Source: Planctomycetota bacterium
GTDB lineage: Bacteria; Planctomycetota; Phycisphaerae; SM23-33
Direction: 5' to 3'
Length of the DNA: 64,000 nucleotides
Assembly: GCA_009908915.1 (NCBI GenBank)
Contig: JAAAOJ010000005.1
Coordinates: 1 to 64,000, forward strand
The notes under the pieces were generated by a model that ran no database searches, was not told the origin of the DNA, and saw only the letters and a program-made list of their open reading frames with translations. The position numbers and the translations under genes are program-made. This document shows positions 18,431 through 26,286 of the stretch, piece by piece. Position 1 is the first letter of the stretch. Every line of letters begins with the position of its first letter.

Positions 18431-20286
18431 TCGCCAAGATGTCCAAGGTTGTCATCGCCACGCGCCAGCAGGACCGCGAGCCGCTGCTTGAGGCCCTGCG
18501 CGACCTCGGCGTGCTGCACATCGTGCCCGTTGATCCCGGCCGCGCCACCCCGGACGACCAGACGCAGGCCGACCTCGACGCACTGAACCGCGCCGCGACG
18601 TTGCTCCGAGACGTCACGCCGGCCGGCGACCAGCCGACTCTCGATCCCATCACCGCCGCGCGCGAGGTGCTGGACATCCAACGCCGCTCGGCCGAACTGT
18701 CGGCACGACTGACGAACCTCTACCGCCAGACCGAAGCACTGACGCTCTGGGGCGACGTGACGCTCGAGGAGTTCCGCCAGCTCCGCGAGGCCGGCATCCA
18801 CATCAGTTTCGCCCTCGTACCTGCCGAGGACCTCGGCACGATTGAGGCCGACTGCGTCGAACGCATCGTCGAGCAGCCCGACGGAGTTATCGTCGGTATG
18901 GTGCAGCGCACCGACGAGGCGCCCACACTGCCCGACTCCGCCGAGCCGCTCGACCTGCCCGACCGCGACCGCCCGGCCCTGCGCGCCGAAGCCGCCCGGA
19001 TTGACCAGCAGCTCAAGGACGACCAGCAGCGCCTGGGGGCACTGGCGAACCTCCGGCCGCCAATCATCCAGCGGCAGCACGAACTTGAAAACCAGGCCGA
19101 CTTCACCATCGCGTCCGGCAGCGGCCTCGACGATGGCTGTCTCTACGCTGTGCAGGGCTGGGTCCCGACCGAAAACGTAGAACAACTCGCCGAGCGGCTT
19201 GCCAGGCGCAACGTCCCCTCGGCTGTCGAAATCGCCGATCGCGAGCCCGCCGAGCAGCAGCCCCCGACGCTGGTCAAGTACCCCTGGTGGACCCGCCCGA
19301 TAAGGGCACTGTTCAAGGTCCTGGGGACGGTGCCCGGCTACGAGGAATTCGACCTCTCGCCGTTTTTCATGCTGTCCATGCCGATCTTCACGGCCATGCT
19401 CGTCGGCGACGCCGGCTACGGCCTGATCTTCACCGTCATCGGCCTGCTTGCCTACGGCAAGCTCAAGCGAGCCAGACAGACTGCGACAGCCCAGTTGATC
19501 CTGGTCTTCTCGATCACGACGCTCGTCTGGGGCATGATCACCGGCAACGCCTTCGGCGTAAGCCCGGCCCAACTGGCCTTGGTCGGCGGGCTCGGCAGGA
19601 TCCTCGGCGACCTCTGGATGCCCATCGCCTTCCTGTGGCGATCGGACCCCGAGGCAGGGCGCGACGTCGTCATGCAGATCAGCTTCGGCATCGGATTCAT
19701 CCACCTGGCGTTGGCCCACATCCGGGCCGCGATCGCCCTGGCGCCCGACCAGCGGGCCATTGCGGAAGTTGGCTGGGTGGGCTTCATCTTTGGCATGTTC
19801 ACGCTGGTGTGGTTCATGTTCTTCAAGGACAAACCCGCCGGGGCGCTGATTCCGCCGATGGCCACGCTGTGGATCCTGGTCGCCAGTTGGTCGCTGATCG
19901 TGCTGTTCTACACCCCGTCGAAGAACCCGATCAAACGCATCGGCTTCGGGGTGCTGGGCAACCTCATGAGCATTCCCGGCGCATTTGGCGACATGCTCAG
20001 CTATATCCGCCTCATGGCTGTCGGCCTGGCAAGCTACTACATAGCCAGCGCGTTCAACACCCTCGCCGCCGGCCTGACCGAAACGAGTATCTACGCCCTG
20101 CCGGCGACGATCCTCGTACTGCTTTTCGCACATGCCCTGAATATCGGGCTGTGCCTCGTTGCCATCTTCGCACACGGTGTGCGACTGAATATGCTGGAAT
20201 TTTCGACCAATGCCGGCGTGCAGTGGGTGGGATACCCCTATCAGCCGTTCGCCGTGAAAACATCCCCTGACGAAGGAGACGCTTGA
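18427..20286 (+). CDS. atpI: V-type ATP synthase subunit I
   Basis: The membrane stator subunit (a/I type) that forms the ion half-channels, 619 aa. Residues 1-300 are the cytoplasmic arm with coiled coils. From about residue 315 there are about eight membrane spans, beginning FFMLSMPIFTAMLVGDAGYG, the conserved first helix. The late segment FGDMLSYIRLMAVGLASYYI contains the essential channel arginine (in YIRLMA), and HALNIGLCLVAIFAHGVRLNML is the family's last helix. Its start overlaps the subunit D stop by 4 nt, and subunit K begins 1 nt after its stop. Confidence 0.95.
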   Translation: MIAKMSKVVIATRQQDREPLLEALRDLGVLHIVPVDPGRATPDDQTQADLDALNRAATLLRDVTPAGDQPTLDPITAAREVLDIQRRSAELSARLTNLYRQTEALTLWGDVTLEEFRQLREAGIHISFALVPAEDLGTIEADCVERIVEQPDGVIVGMVQRTDEAPTLPDSAEPLDLPDRDRPALRAEAARIDQQLKDDQQRLGALANLRPPIIQRQHELENQADFTIASGSGLDDGCLYAVQGWVPTENVEQLAERLARRNVPSAVEIADREPAEQQPPTLVKYPWWTRPIRALFKVLGTVPGYEEFDLSPFFMLSMPIFTAMLVGDAGYGLIFTVIGLLAYGKLKRARQTATAQLILVFSITTLVWGMITGNAFGVSPAQLALVGGLGRILGDLWMPIAFLWRSDPEAGRDVVMQISFGIGFIHLALAHIRAAIALAPDQRAIAEVGWVGFIFGMFTLVWFMFFKDKPAGALIPPMATLWILVASWSLIVLFYTPSKNPIKRIGFGVLGNLMSIPGAFGDMLSYIRLMAVGLASYYIASAFNTLAAGLTETSIYALPATILVLLFAHALNIGLCLVAIFAHGVRLNMLEFSTNAGVQWVGYPYQPFAVKTSPDEGDA

Positions 20287-20287
20287 T

Positions 20288-20746
20288 ATGGAATGGTTAG
20301 GTCAACTCGGATTCGCCCTGCCCCTCGGGCTCGGCGCCATCGGCAGTGCGCTCGGTATCGGAGCCGCCGGTCGTGCCGCCGCTGGTGCCTGGGCCAAGGA
20401 AGCCAAGGCCGGCGAACAGATGAACTTCAAGTACATCGTGCTGACGGGCATGCCACTGTCGCAGACGATCTACGGCCTGCTGGTCTCGCTGCTGGTGATT
20501 CTGCCGCGGCTGGACGACGCGGCCTACGTCTCGGCCAATGCCGGCGCACTGTTCGTCGTCGGCCTGGCCGCCGGGCTGGGCGAGCTGTTCAGCGCGTGGA
20601 TGCAGGGCGCCATCGGCGGCGCCGGCGTCCGGGCGATGAGCGAGTCGGAAGGCAAACCCTTCGCCAACACGATGATCGCCATGGGCATCGCTGAGACGGT
20701 CGGCATTTTCGCTTTCGTCTTCATGTTCATGCTCGTGCCGAAGTAG
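20288..20746 (+). CDS. atpK: V-type ATP synthase subunit K (proteolipid ring)
   Basis: The rotor-ring proteolipid, 152 aa with four membrane helices, i.e. a fused pair of hairpins. The ion-binding Glu136 sits in GIAETVGIF of helix 4, and the first hairpin has no carboxylate, as in Enterococcus NtpK. The sodium-ligand positions of NtpK (Thr64, Gln65, Gln110, Glu139) correspond to Ser58 and Gln59 in MPLSQTIYG, Gln106 in WMQG, and Glu136. This supports sodium coupling rather than protons. It is the last gene of the operon; no strong terminator is visible before the repeat at 20820. Confidence 0.94.
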   Translation: MEWLGQLGFALPLGLGAIGSALGIGAAGRAAAGAWAKEAKAGEQMNFKYIVLTGMPLSQTIYGLLVSLLVILPRLDDAAYVSANAGALFVVGLAAGLGELFSAWMQGAIGGAGVRAMSESEGKPFANTMIAMGIAETVGIFAFVFMFMLVPK

Positions 20747-20819
20747 GACGCGTCCTGAGAGGTGTTCCGGCTGGTGGCGCCTCGCGCGGATCGCCCGTCG
20801 CCGAGCTTTGCCGCCGGCT

Positions 20820-21018
20820 AGCAGCCCGTTTAGAAACAGAACGCGAACAGTCCGCTTGGAAATGGAACGCGCCGCGAACATCAAGGAGCGGACACGCAGG
20901 CGAACTGGCTAGTTCGTTAATTGGAGAATCGGTGAATTGGTAAAGACCGAGTTCTCGTGACACGGCGAACAGACAAACGGCCCGGCCACAGCGGTGATGG
21001 CTTTCTAAACGGGCTGCT
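20820..21018. repeat. MITE-like element, family 2, copy 1
   Basis: A 199-bp unit with terminal inverted repeats AGCAGCCCGTTTAGAAA (20820-20836) and TTTCTAAACGGGCTGCT (21002-21018). Its reverse complement matches 24388-24569 over about 170 bp, including CCGGGCCGTTTGTCTGT and GGTCTTTACCAATTCACCGA. Shorter palindromes with the same ends occur at 55808 and 62759. It lies just downstream of the V-ATPase operon. Confidence 0.75.
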
Positions 21019-21081
21019 GACGTCATGCCCGCCTACAGAGCGCCGGCGAGATACTGCCATACGCGTCCCAATGATCACGGG

Positions 21082-21107
21082 GGCGGCGGAGCACCTGCTC
21101 CGCCGCC
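21082..21107. repeat. 26-bp palindrome, GGAGCACCTGCTCC family
   Basis: Perfect 12-bp arms around a central CC (core GGCGGAGCACCTGCTCCGCC). A half copy follows at 21132-21150. The same core recurs at 29145 and 57790. It lies between two convergent genes. Confidence 0.6.
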
Positions 21108-21231
21108 TTCTTTCTTACGACAACGCGGCACAGCAGGTGCTCCGCCGCGCTCGTGTCGCACGAGTCTCTATTGGAACGCGTATCAGACGGGGCGCACCAC
21201 GTCTTGTGCGGGCGTGTTCCGCCGGGGATTT

Positions 21232-22149
21232 TCAGCGAAGGGCCGGCGGGCGAGGGCCCCGCAGGTTGTAGTCCTCCGTATCGAGCGACGACGGCCGGGC
21301 GTTCGTCTGCGGCCGGGGGCTTCTGCGTCGTTCCCGTTCGGACGGCGGGATCGTGGGGTTCGGCGTCTTCCACAGATTGCGGAAAAACCCCATGGTCAGA
21401 TTCGGCCGACGTTCGTGTCCGGCGCCGGGGATGATCTTCTGCCTCACTCGCGTGAAGCCGTGGCGACGCAGATAGCTCACCGCGTTCTGCGCCTGTGCCT
21501 GGATGGTTCCTGGATCGTTCGAGCCCCACGGCACGAAGATCGGCAGGTCCTTGGCTTCCGGCGGATACCAGCCGTGGAGGTTGTTCTCATTGAAGTTGCT
21601 GTTGCGAGGCGCGATGCACGTGAAGACGTCCGGGTTGCGAAGTCCGACGAAGTACGTCGGGAAGCCGCCACCGGAGAAACCGGTTAGCAGGATGTTCGCC
21701 CGGTCGATGTTGTACTTGTAGCTCAGGGAACTGAGGATGCTGAGGATGCGACGCTCGTCCTCCAGCATCGCGCCAGTCGACCCGTCTCCGAAAATACCGT
21801 CCGTGCCCACGAGGTCGGGGCAGATCACGATGCAGCCGTACTTCTCGCCGAAGCCCTTCCACGTCTCGATATGCGAGTTGGAGACATCGTACGGGATCGT
21901 GCCGTGGCAACTGATAATCACCGGCGCCGCTTTGCTGTGGTCGTACTTTAACGGCACATAGATATAGTAGCTCGATCCGGTGACCGGCTCGGTCCAGTAC
22001 CACTTGCCGACCGGCGTTTCGCCCGTAGGCTCGGCCGGGCAACCCGCCAGCAACGCCGTCATCAATACAAGTCCAACCCCCGCCCCTCGGCGAAGGAGGC
22101 ACGTCCACTTGGTCATCCTGTCGGAAAGTGTCAGCTTCATAGGCGTCAT
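21232..22149 (-). CDS. Alpha/beta-hydrolase lipoprotein (polyhydroxybutyrate-depolymerase/esterase-like)
   Basis: 305 aa. A signal peptide with the lipobox LLAGC places it as an exported lipoprotein. The fold is alpha/beta hydrolase: the oxyanion strand PVIISCHG, the nucleophile elbow TGFSGGGFP (Ser), WGSNDPGT near the acid position, and GAGHERRP with the likely catalytic His. It resembles the PHB-depolymerase or feruloyl-esterase-like group, and the substrate is not deducible. The last 35 residues are Arg/Pro-rich and look like read-through into a repeat region. The start is ATG 22149; ATG 22140 is equally possible, and neither has a clear ribosome-binding site. Confidence 0.8.
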   Translation of the reverse strand: MTPMKLTLSDRMTKWTCLLRRGAGVGLVLMTALLAGCPAEPTGETPVGKWYWTEPVTGSSYYIYVPLKYDHSKAAPVIISCHGTIPYDVSNSHIETWKGFGEKYGCIVICPDLVGTDGIFGDGSTGAMLEDERRILSILSSLSYKYNIDRANILLTGFSGGGFPTYFVGLRNPDVFTCIAPRNSNFNENNLHGWYPPEAKDLPIFVPWGSNDPGTIQAQAQNAVSYLRRHGFTRVRQKIIPGAGHERRPNLTMGFFRNLWKTPNPTIPPSERERRRSPRPQTNARPSSLDTEDYNLRGPRPPALR

Positions 22150-22397
22150 ATCGTATCGGATTCTCGTGCAAGTGCGCAGGAAATTTCACGCAGCCACACT
22201 GGCAGTCGTTGGCAGCCAATCTTGCGGACGCCGCCTCTGAGGCGTCGCCCTCCAACGAACATTCATTACAGCCTATCCATATATATGCCAGCCCATATCT
22301 GTCTATGCAAACGTTCGCTCGGACGAAGAATCACTCAATGTCGGTCGCCGTGTCGGTCGATGAATAGCGTGCATGCAAGATTGTGTTGTGAATTGTC

Positions 22398-22425
22398 TTG
22401 CAAGCGAACGGCGATCACATATAAA
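22398..22425 (+). promoter_or_regulatory. Candidate promoter of the histone-like gene
   Basis: TTGCAA and TATAAA are separated by 16 bp, about 60 bp before the start codon and ahead of a strong ribosome-binding site. Activity is inferred. The rest of the 22150-22397 gap shows nothing recognisable. Confidence 0.4.
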
Positions 22426-22484
22426 CAGATGGGACTTGAATTTTTCTCTTTGTGCTCAATCGCACGAAAGGAGGTGATAAGAGC

Positions 22485-22874
22485 ATGGCAAAGAAGAAGG
22501 CTAAGAAGGCCAAGAAGAAGGCTGCCAAGAAGACAGCCACAAAGAAGGCGACGCGCAAGAAGGCAACGAAGAAAGCCAAGAAGGCGACGCGGAAAAAGGC
22601 CGCCAAGAAGAAGGCGACCCGAAAGACCGCGAAGAAGAAAGCCACGAAGAAGGCCGCTACGAAGAAGGCCAAAAAGGCCAAGAAGCGTGCTACGAAGAAG
22701 GCCAAGAAGACCGCCAAGAAAGCCAAGAAGCCTGTGAAGAAGGCTGCCAAGAAGGCAAAGAAAAAGGCGCGCAAGACGGTCAAGAAGCCGAAGAAGACGG
22801 CGAAGAAGACGGCCAAGAAGAAGGCCAAGAAGAAGGCCAAGAAGAAGGCCAAGAAGGCGAGCAAGCGTCGATAG
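22485..22874 (+). CDS. Histone H1-like Lys/Ala-rich DNA-binding protein
   Basis: 129 aa made almost entirely of Lys, Ala, Arg and Thr in KKAKKAKKKAAKK-type repeats, with no globular domain. This composition matches bacterial H1-like proteins (chlamydial Hc1/Hc2, AlgP tails) that bind and compact DNA. The start has a perfect anti-16S site, AAAGGAGGTGAT, 8 nt upstream, which suggests high expression. A strong terminator lies about 210 bp downstream. The repetitive DNA makes length variation between strains likely. A role as a nucleoid protein is inferred from composition only. Confidence 0.8.
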   Translation: MAKKKAKKAKKKAAKKTATKKATRKKATKKAKKATRKKAAKKKATRKTAKKKATKKAATKKAKKAKKRATKKAKKTAKKAKKPVKKAAKKAKKKARKTVKKPKKTAKKTAKKKAKKKAKKKAKKASKRR

Positions 22875-22886
22875 TCGACTCACAGA

Positions 22887-23008
22887 TGACGCCTCCCTCA
22901 GAAGTCCGAGGAAGTGCCGCTCAGCACCGTTTTCGTGACATAACTTCTTTGTTTGCGTTGCAAAATCGTTCTGCTTTTCCGCCCACCTGACTTTTGAGGG
23001 AGGCGTCA
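22887..23008. repeat. MITE-like element B with GACGCCTCCC terminal inverted repeats
   Basis: 122 bp with ends TGACGCCTCCCTCA and TGAGGGAGGCGTCA, perfect 14-bp inverted repeats. CACAGAT occurs at both borders (22881-22887 and 23007-23013) and may be a target-site duplication. The right 45 bp closely match element A at 1505. A left-end fragment sits at 62992-63010. Confidence 0.7.
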
Positions 23009-23085
23009 CAGATACGTACCAGCCGCCGAGACAGGCTTTACGGTATCGGCCTTCGGGCTTCGGCCCGCAGGTTGTGCGACATATA

Positions 23086-23123
23086 CGGCGAGCGATCCCG
23101 CGATTCGCTCGCCGCTTTTTTTT
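23086..23123 (+). terminator. Strong intrinsic terminator
   Basis: Perfect 10-bp arms CGGCGAGCGA and TCGCTCGCCG around a 9-nt loop, followed by C and eight T. It ends transcription from the histone-like gene (or from element B) just before the parA promoter. Confidence 0.85.
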
Positions 23124-23129
23124 GCGCAC

Positions 23130-23157
23130 TTGCCTGCTCACACCAACTCCCTATAAT
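23130..23157 (+). promoter_or_regulatory. Sigma-70 promoter of parA, overlapping its 5' end
   Basis: TTGCCT (23130) and a perfect TATAAT (23152-23157) are spaced by 16 bp. The expected start of transcription is about 23164, next to the GTG at 23165, which would give a leaderless mRNA. Confidence 0.55.
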
Positions 23158-23164
23158 GCCTGCC

Positions 23165-23983
23165 GTGAAGACCATTGCCGTAATCAATCAGAAAGGGGGC
23201 GTGGGCAAGACCACGACCGTCGCCAACCTCGGTGCCGGACTGGCCCGCCAGCAGCGCGGCGTCTGCCTCGTTGACCTCGACTCGCAGAGCCACCTCTCCC
23301 TGCAGTTCAACCTCGAAGCCGACGACGATGCCCCCAGCGTCTACGACGTTCTTGCCGGCGACGTCACCATCTCCACCGCCGCCGAACGGCTCGACGCGCA
23401 CCTGTGCATCGTGCCGGCCACCGCCGACATGGCCTCGATCGACATGGACCTCGCCGGGCAGAACAACTGGCAATACCGGCTGCGCGACAGCCTGATCGCG
23501 GCACGTCACCTGCCGCTGGAGTTCGTCCTCATCGACTGCCCGCCCGCGCTGGGTCTGGTCACCGTCAACGCCCTCGCCGCCGCCGACGAAGTCATCATCC
23601 CGCTTCAACCGCACTTCCTGGCCATGCAGGGCCTGGCGCGGCTGCTGGAGACGATTCGCGAAGTCCGCGACCATCTCAACCCCCGCCTCACGGTTTTGGG
23701 CGTGGTCCTGTGCATGTACGAGACGGTCACGCGACTCGGCCGCGACGTCGTCGACGACGTGCGAGAGTTCTTCGCCTCCGACGCCAACGGGGAAACCCCC
23801 TGGGCCGGCGCGACCGTCTTCGACTCCGTCATCCGCCGCAACATCCGCCTCGCCGAATGCCCGTCGCACGGCCTGAGCATCTTCGACTACGACGCCCGCA
23901 GCAACGGCGCCGCCGACTACGCCGCCCTGTCCCGCGAGGTGCTCCAGCGACTCGACACCGGGTCGGCCGCTCCGGGAGTCTGA
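23165..23983 (+). CDS. ParA family ATPase (orphan)
   Basis: A deviant Walker-type ATPase, 272 aa, of the kind used for partitioning DNA or cell cargo. It starts with KTIAVINQKGGVGKTTT (deviant Walker A with the signature Lys). It then has LVDLDSQSHLSL (switch I) and LIDCPPALGLVTVNAL (Walker B/switch II), then the late RRNIRLAECPSHG typical of ParA/Soj. The initiator may be GTG 23165 or ATG 23156. The TATAAT box overlaps that ATG and no ribosome-binding site exists for either, so a leaderless GTG start is favoured. No ParB follows; VanZ starts 1 nt after the stop. Confidence 0.88.
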   Translation: MKTIAVINQKGGVGKTTTVANLGAGLARQQRGVCLVDLDSQSHLSLQFNLEADDDAPSVYDVLAGDVTISTAAERLDAHLCIVPATADMASIDMDLAGQNNWQYRLRDSLIAARHLPLEFVLIDCPPALGLVTVNALAAADEVIIPLQPHFLAMQGLARLLETIREVRDHLNPRLTVLGVVLCMYETVTRLGRDVVDDVREFFASDANGETPWAGATVFDSVIRRNIRLAECPSHGLSIFDYDARSNGAADYAALSREVLQRLDTGSAAPGV

Positions 23984-23984
23984 C

Positions 23985-24389
23985 ATGCCGGCGATCGCCA
24001 CGCCCTCCCGCCGCCGGCGCCGTGGCCTGCTGGCCGCCTGTATCACCCTATGGACAACCGAGGCCGTCCTCACCCACATCCCCCTGCCGACACTGCCTCC
24101 CGCCGCGCCCAGCGACAAGACGATGCACTTCGCGGCCTACTTCGTCCTCGCCACGAGTCTCCTGCTGACGCTGTGGGCTTACGGCCGCTCCCTGTCGCGC
24201 CGACAGATGCTGACCTTTCTGGTCATAGCCGCCTACGGTGCCGTCGATGAACTCACCCAGCCACTCGTCAACCGCCACGCCTCCCTGCTCGACTGGATCG
24301 CCAGCGCAGCAGGCGCAGCCGCCGCGGTTGCCGTCCATGCACTGGTCGTGATGCTTCACCGTCGACGTCGACGTGCCGTCGACGCCTAA
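23985..24389 (+). CDS. VanZ family membrane protein
   Basis: 134 aa with about four hydrophobic segments. The family pattern is visible: DKTMHFAAYFVLA near residue 44, AAYGAVDELTQPLVNRHASLLDWIAS near residue 85, then a final hydrophobic helix and an Arg-rich end. VanZ-like proteins are small membrane proteins of mostly unknown function. It begins 1 nt after parA and is probably co-transcribed with it. Its stop lies right at the edge of the repeat copy at 24388. Confidence 0.85.
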   Translation: MPAIATPSRRRRRGLLAACITLWTTEAVLTHIPLPTLPPAAPSDKTMHFAAYFVLATSLLLTLWAYGRSLSRRQMLTFLVIAAYGAVDELTQPLVNRHASLLDWIASAAGAAAAVAVHALVVMLHRRRRRAVDA

Positions 24390-24569
24390 CAGCCCGCCTA
24401 GAAAGCCCTCACTGCTGTGGCCGGGCCGTTTGTCTGTGCGTCATCGTCGCGAACACTCGGTCTTTACCAATTCACCGATTCACCAATTAACGAATTAGCC
24501 AGTGCGTCTGCGTGTCCGCTCCTTGATGCTCGCGGCGCGTTCCATTTCCAAGCGGACTGTTCGCATTCC
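24388..24569. repeat. MITE-like element, family 2, copy 2 (inverted relative to copy 1)
   Basis: About 182 bp matching the reverse complement of 20820-21018, with the left end AGCCCGCCTAGAAAG and the inner blocks TCCATTTCCAAGCGGACTGT and TCGGTCTTTACCAATTCACC. The expected right terminal repeat is missing and is replaced by the 45-bp tandem repeat. Confidence 0.75.
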
Positions 24570-24570
24570 A

Positions 24571-24669
24571 TTGATACAAGAAGTCCTGGACCTCATAGGG
24601 ACTTGGGGCAGCCCATTCATACAAGAAGTCCTGGACCTCATAGGGACTTGGGGCAGCCCATTCATACAA
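24571..24669. repeat. 45-bp tandem repeat, two copies plus a partial third
   Basis: Units 24571-24615 and 24616-24660 differ in one base (TTGATAC versus TTCATAC); a third starts at 24661. The core is AAGTCCTGGACCTCATAGGG. The 45-bp period is a multiple of three and keeps a frame open on both strands, but no start or family likeness supports a gene. The rest of the gap to trpE is featureless. Confidence 0.85.
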
Positions 24670-24777
24670 AAGAAGAACGTCGATCCAAAGCTTCTCTGGC
24701 ACACGGCCACGACGATCAGCCGTCGCTCGTCGTCCCATTGCGCAATCTGCTCCGCACGGGCTGACGCTCGATGGCCC

Positions 24778-26286
24778 CTATTCCCCGAAGCCGCTCTCGG
24801 CGATTTCCACGGCCTTGAGCAGCGCCTTGGCCTTGTTGATGGTTTCCTCGTACTCGGCGGCCGGGTCGCTGTCAGCCACGATGCCGCCGCCGGCCTGCAC
24901 GTACGCCTTGCCACGGGTGATCACCATCGTCCGCAGCGCGATGCACATGTCCATGTTGCCGCTAAAGTCGACATAGCCGACCGCCCCGGCATACGGGCCT
25001 CGCCGCGTGGGCTCGAACTCGTCGATGATCTCCATCGCCCGGATCTTCGGCGCACCGCTGACCGTGCCGACCGGCAGCGACGTCCGCAGGGCGTCAAAGG
25101 CCGTCATGCCCGGTGCAAGTGCGCCCTTGACGTCCGAGACGATGTGCATGACGTGGCTGTAGCGTTCAACCGTCATCAGGTCGGCGAGGTCGATGCTCTT
25201 CGGCTCGGCCACCCGGCCGACATCGTTGCGGGCCAAGTCCACCAGCATGATGTGCTCGGCGCGCTCCTTGGGATCGGCCAGCAGTTCCTTTTCGAGGGCG
25301 AGGTCTTCTTCCGGCGTCACGCCGCGGCGACGCGTCCCCGCCAGCGGTCGATTGGTAATTACGCCGTCCTCGACGCGGCAGAGAATCTCGGGACTCGCGC
25401 CGACGAGCGTGGCATCCGGTGTGGTGTGCATGAACATGAACGGCGATGGGTTCACCACCCGCAGCGCCCGGTAGATGTCGAACGGACTGGCCGTCGTATC
25501 GACGCTCAGCCGCTGGCTCGGGACCACTTGGAAAATATCCCCCGCGTGGATGTACTCCTTACAGGCCTCGATGACCCGCATGTACTCCGGCCGCGTGACG
25601 TTGCTCTGGAACGGCTTCTGCGGCAGGCCCTCGATGTAAATCTCGCCGACAGGCCGCTCGCCCCCCTCGCGCAGGCGCGTGATGGTCTTTTCGATGGCGT
25701 CGGTCGCCTCGGCGTACGCCGCGCCGGGATCGTCCGTGACGTGCGCGTTGCACACCACTTTGATCGTCTTGGAGACGTGGTCGAACATCACCATCGTCCG
25801 GTAGAGGCCGAAACTCAGGTCCGCCAGGCCGCGATCATCCGTCGGGCCGTCGCCGATGTCCTCGTAGTATCGCACCATGTCGTAACCGGCGTAGCCGACC
25901 ACGCCGCCGGTGAAACGCGGCAGGCTCGGCAGGTGAACGACCTGATACGAACCGAGCATCGTCGACAGTTCGGCCAGCGGGTCGTGCGACTGCAGCGTCT
26001 CGGCAGGCTGGCCGGCGCGTTCAATGGTGATCTCGTTGCGACGGGCGGTGAAGGTGGCTTCGGGATTTGCCGCCACGAAGGAATAACGGGCGATTTTCTC
26101 GCCGCCAACCACGCTCTCGAGCAGGAAGCTGTACTTCGCCGGGGCGAAGCCCAGGGGCCGGGCCAGTCGCTGGTAGGCGCTGACCGGCGTGAGTGCATCG
26201 GCCAGCAGTTCGCGGTAAACCGGGATGGTGTTGCCCTGGTCGCAGAGGGCACGGAAGTCTTCAAAATTCGGATGGTAGTGTTTCAT
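24778..26286 (-). CDS. trpE: Anthranilate synthase component I
   Basis: Converts chorismate to anthranilate with ammonia supplied by the TrpG subunit, the first step of tryptophan synthesis. 502 aa: an N-terminal TrpE regulatory domain (residues 1-190, with YSFLLESVVGGEKIARYSF for the tryptophan site) and a C-terminal chorismate-binding domain. The latter has AGDIFQVVPSQRL, NPSPFMFMH, PLAGTRRRG, HIMLVDLARNDVGRVA and PVGTVSGAPKIRAMEII, then GGGIVADSDPAAEYEET. All key motifs are present, so it should be active. No trpG or other trp gene lies next to it in the window. Confidence 0.95.
   Translation of the reverse strand: MKHYHPNFEDFRALCDQGNTIPVYRELLADALTPVSAYQRLARPLGFAPAKYSFLLESVVGGEKIARYSFVAANPEATFTARRNEITIERAGQPAETLQSHDPLAELSTMLGSYQVVHLPSLPRFTGGVVGYAGYDMVRYYEDIGDGPTDDRGLADLSFGLYRTMVMFDHVSKTIKVVCNAHVTDDPGAAYAEATDAIEKTITRLREGGERPVGEIYIEGLPQKPFQSNVTRPEYMRVIEACKEYIHAGDIFQVVPSQRLSVDTTASPFDIYRALRVVNPSPFMFMHTTPDATLVGASPEILCRVEDGVITNRPLAGTRRRGVTPEEDLALEKELLADPKERAEHIMLVDLARNDVGRVAEPKSIDLADLMTVERYSHVMHIVSDVKGALAPGMTAFDALRTSLPVGTVSGAPKIRAMEIIDEFEPTRRGPYAGAVGYVDFSGNMDMCIALRTMVITRGKAYVQAGGGIVADSDPAAEYEETINKAKALLKAVEIAESGFGE

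Noticed and set aside
18373-20175. 600-codon minus-strand frame opposite V-ATPase subunit I
   Set aside because: Shadow of subunit I, which is in operon context with overlapping starts and clear membrane helices.
20820-24669. Considered as a complete composite transposon or genomic island
   Set aside because: No transposase or integrase is encoded between the inverted copies, and the genes inside have the same base composition as their neighbours. Only the inverted repeats themselves are supported.
24487-24738. 83-codon minus-strand frame over the 45-bp tandem repeat, giving a repeated AAPSPYEVQDFLYEW peptide
   Set aside because: Both strands are open across the repeat because of its period; no start signal or family, so I treat it as repeat DNA.
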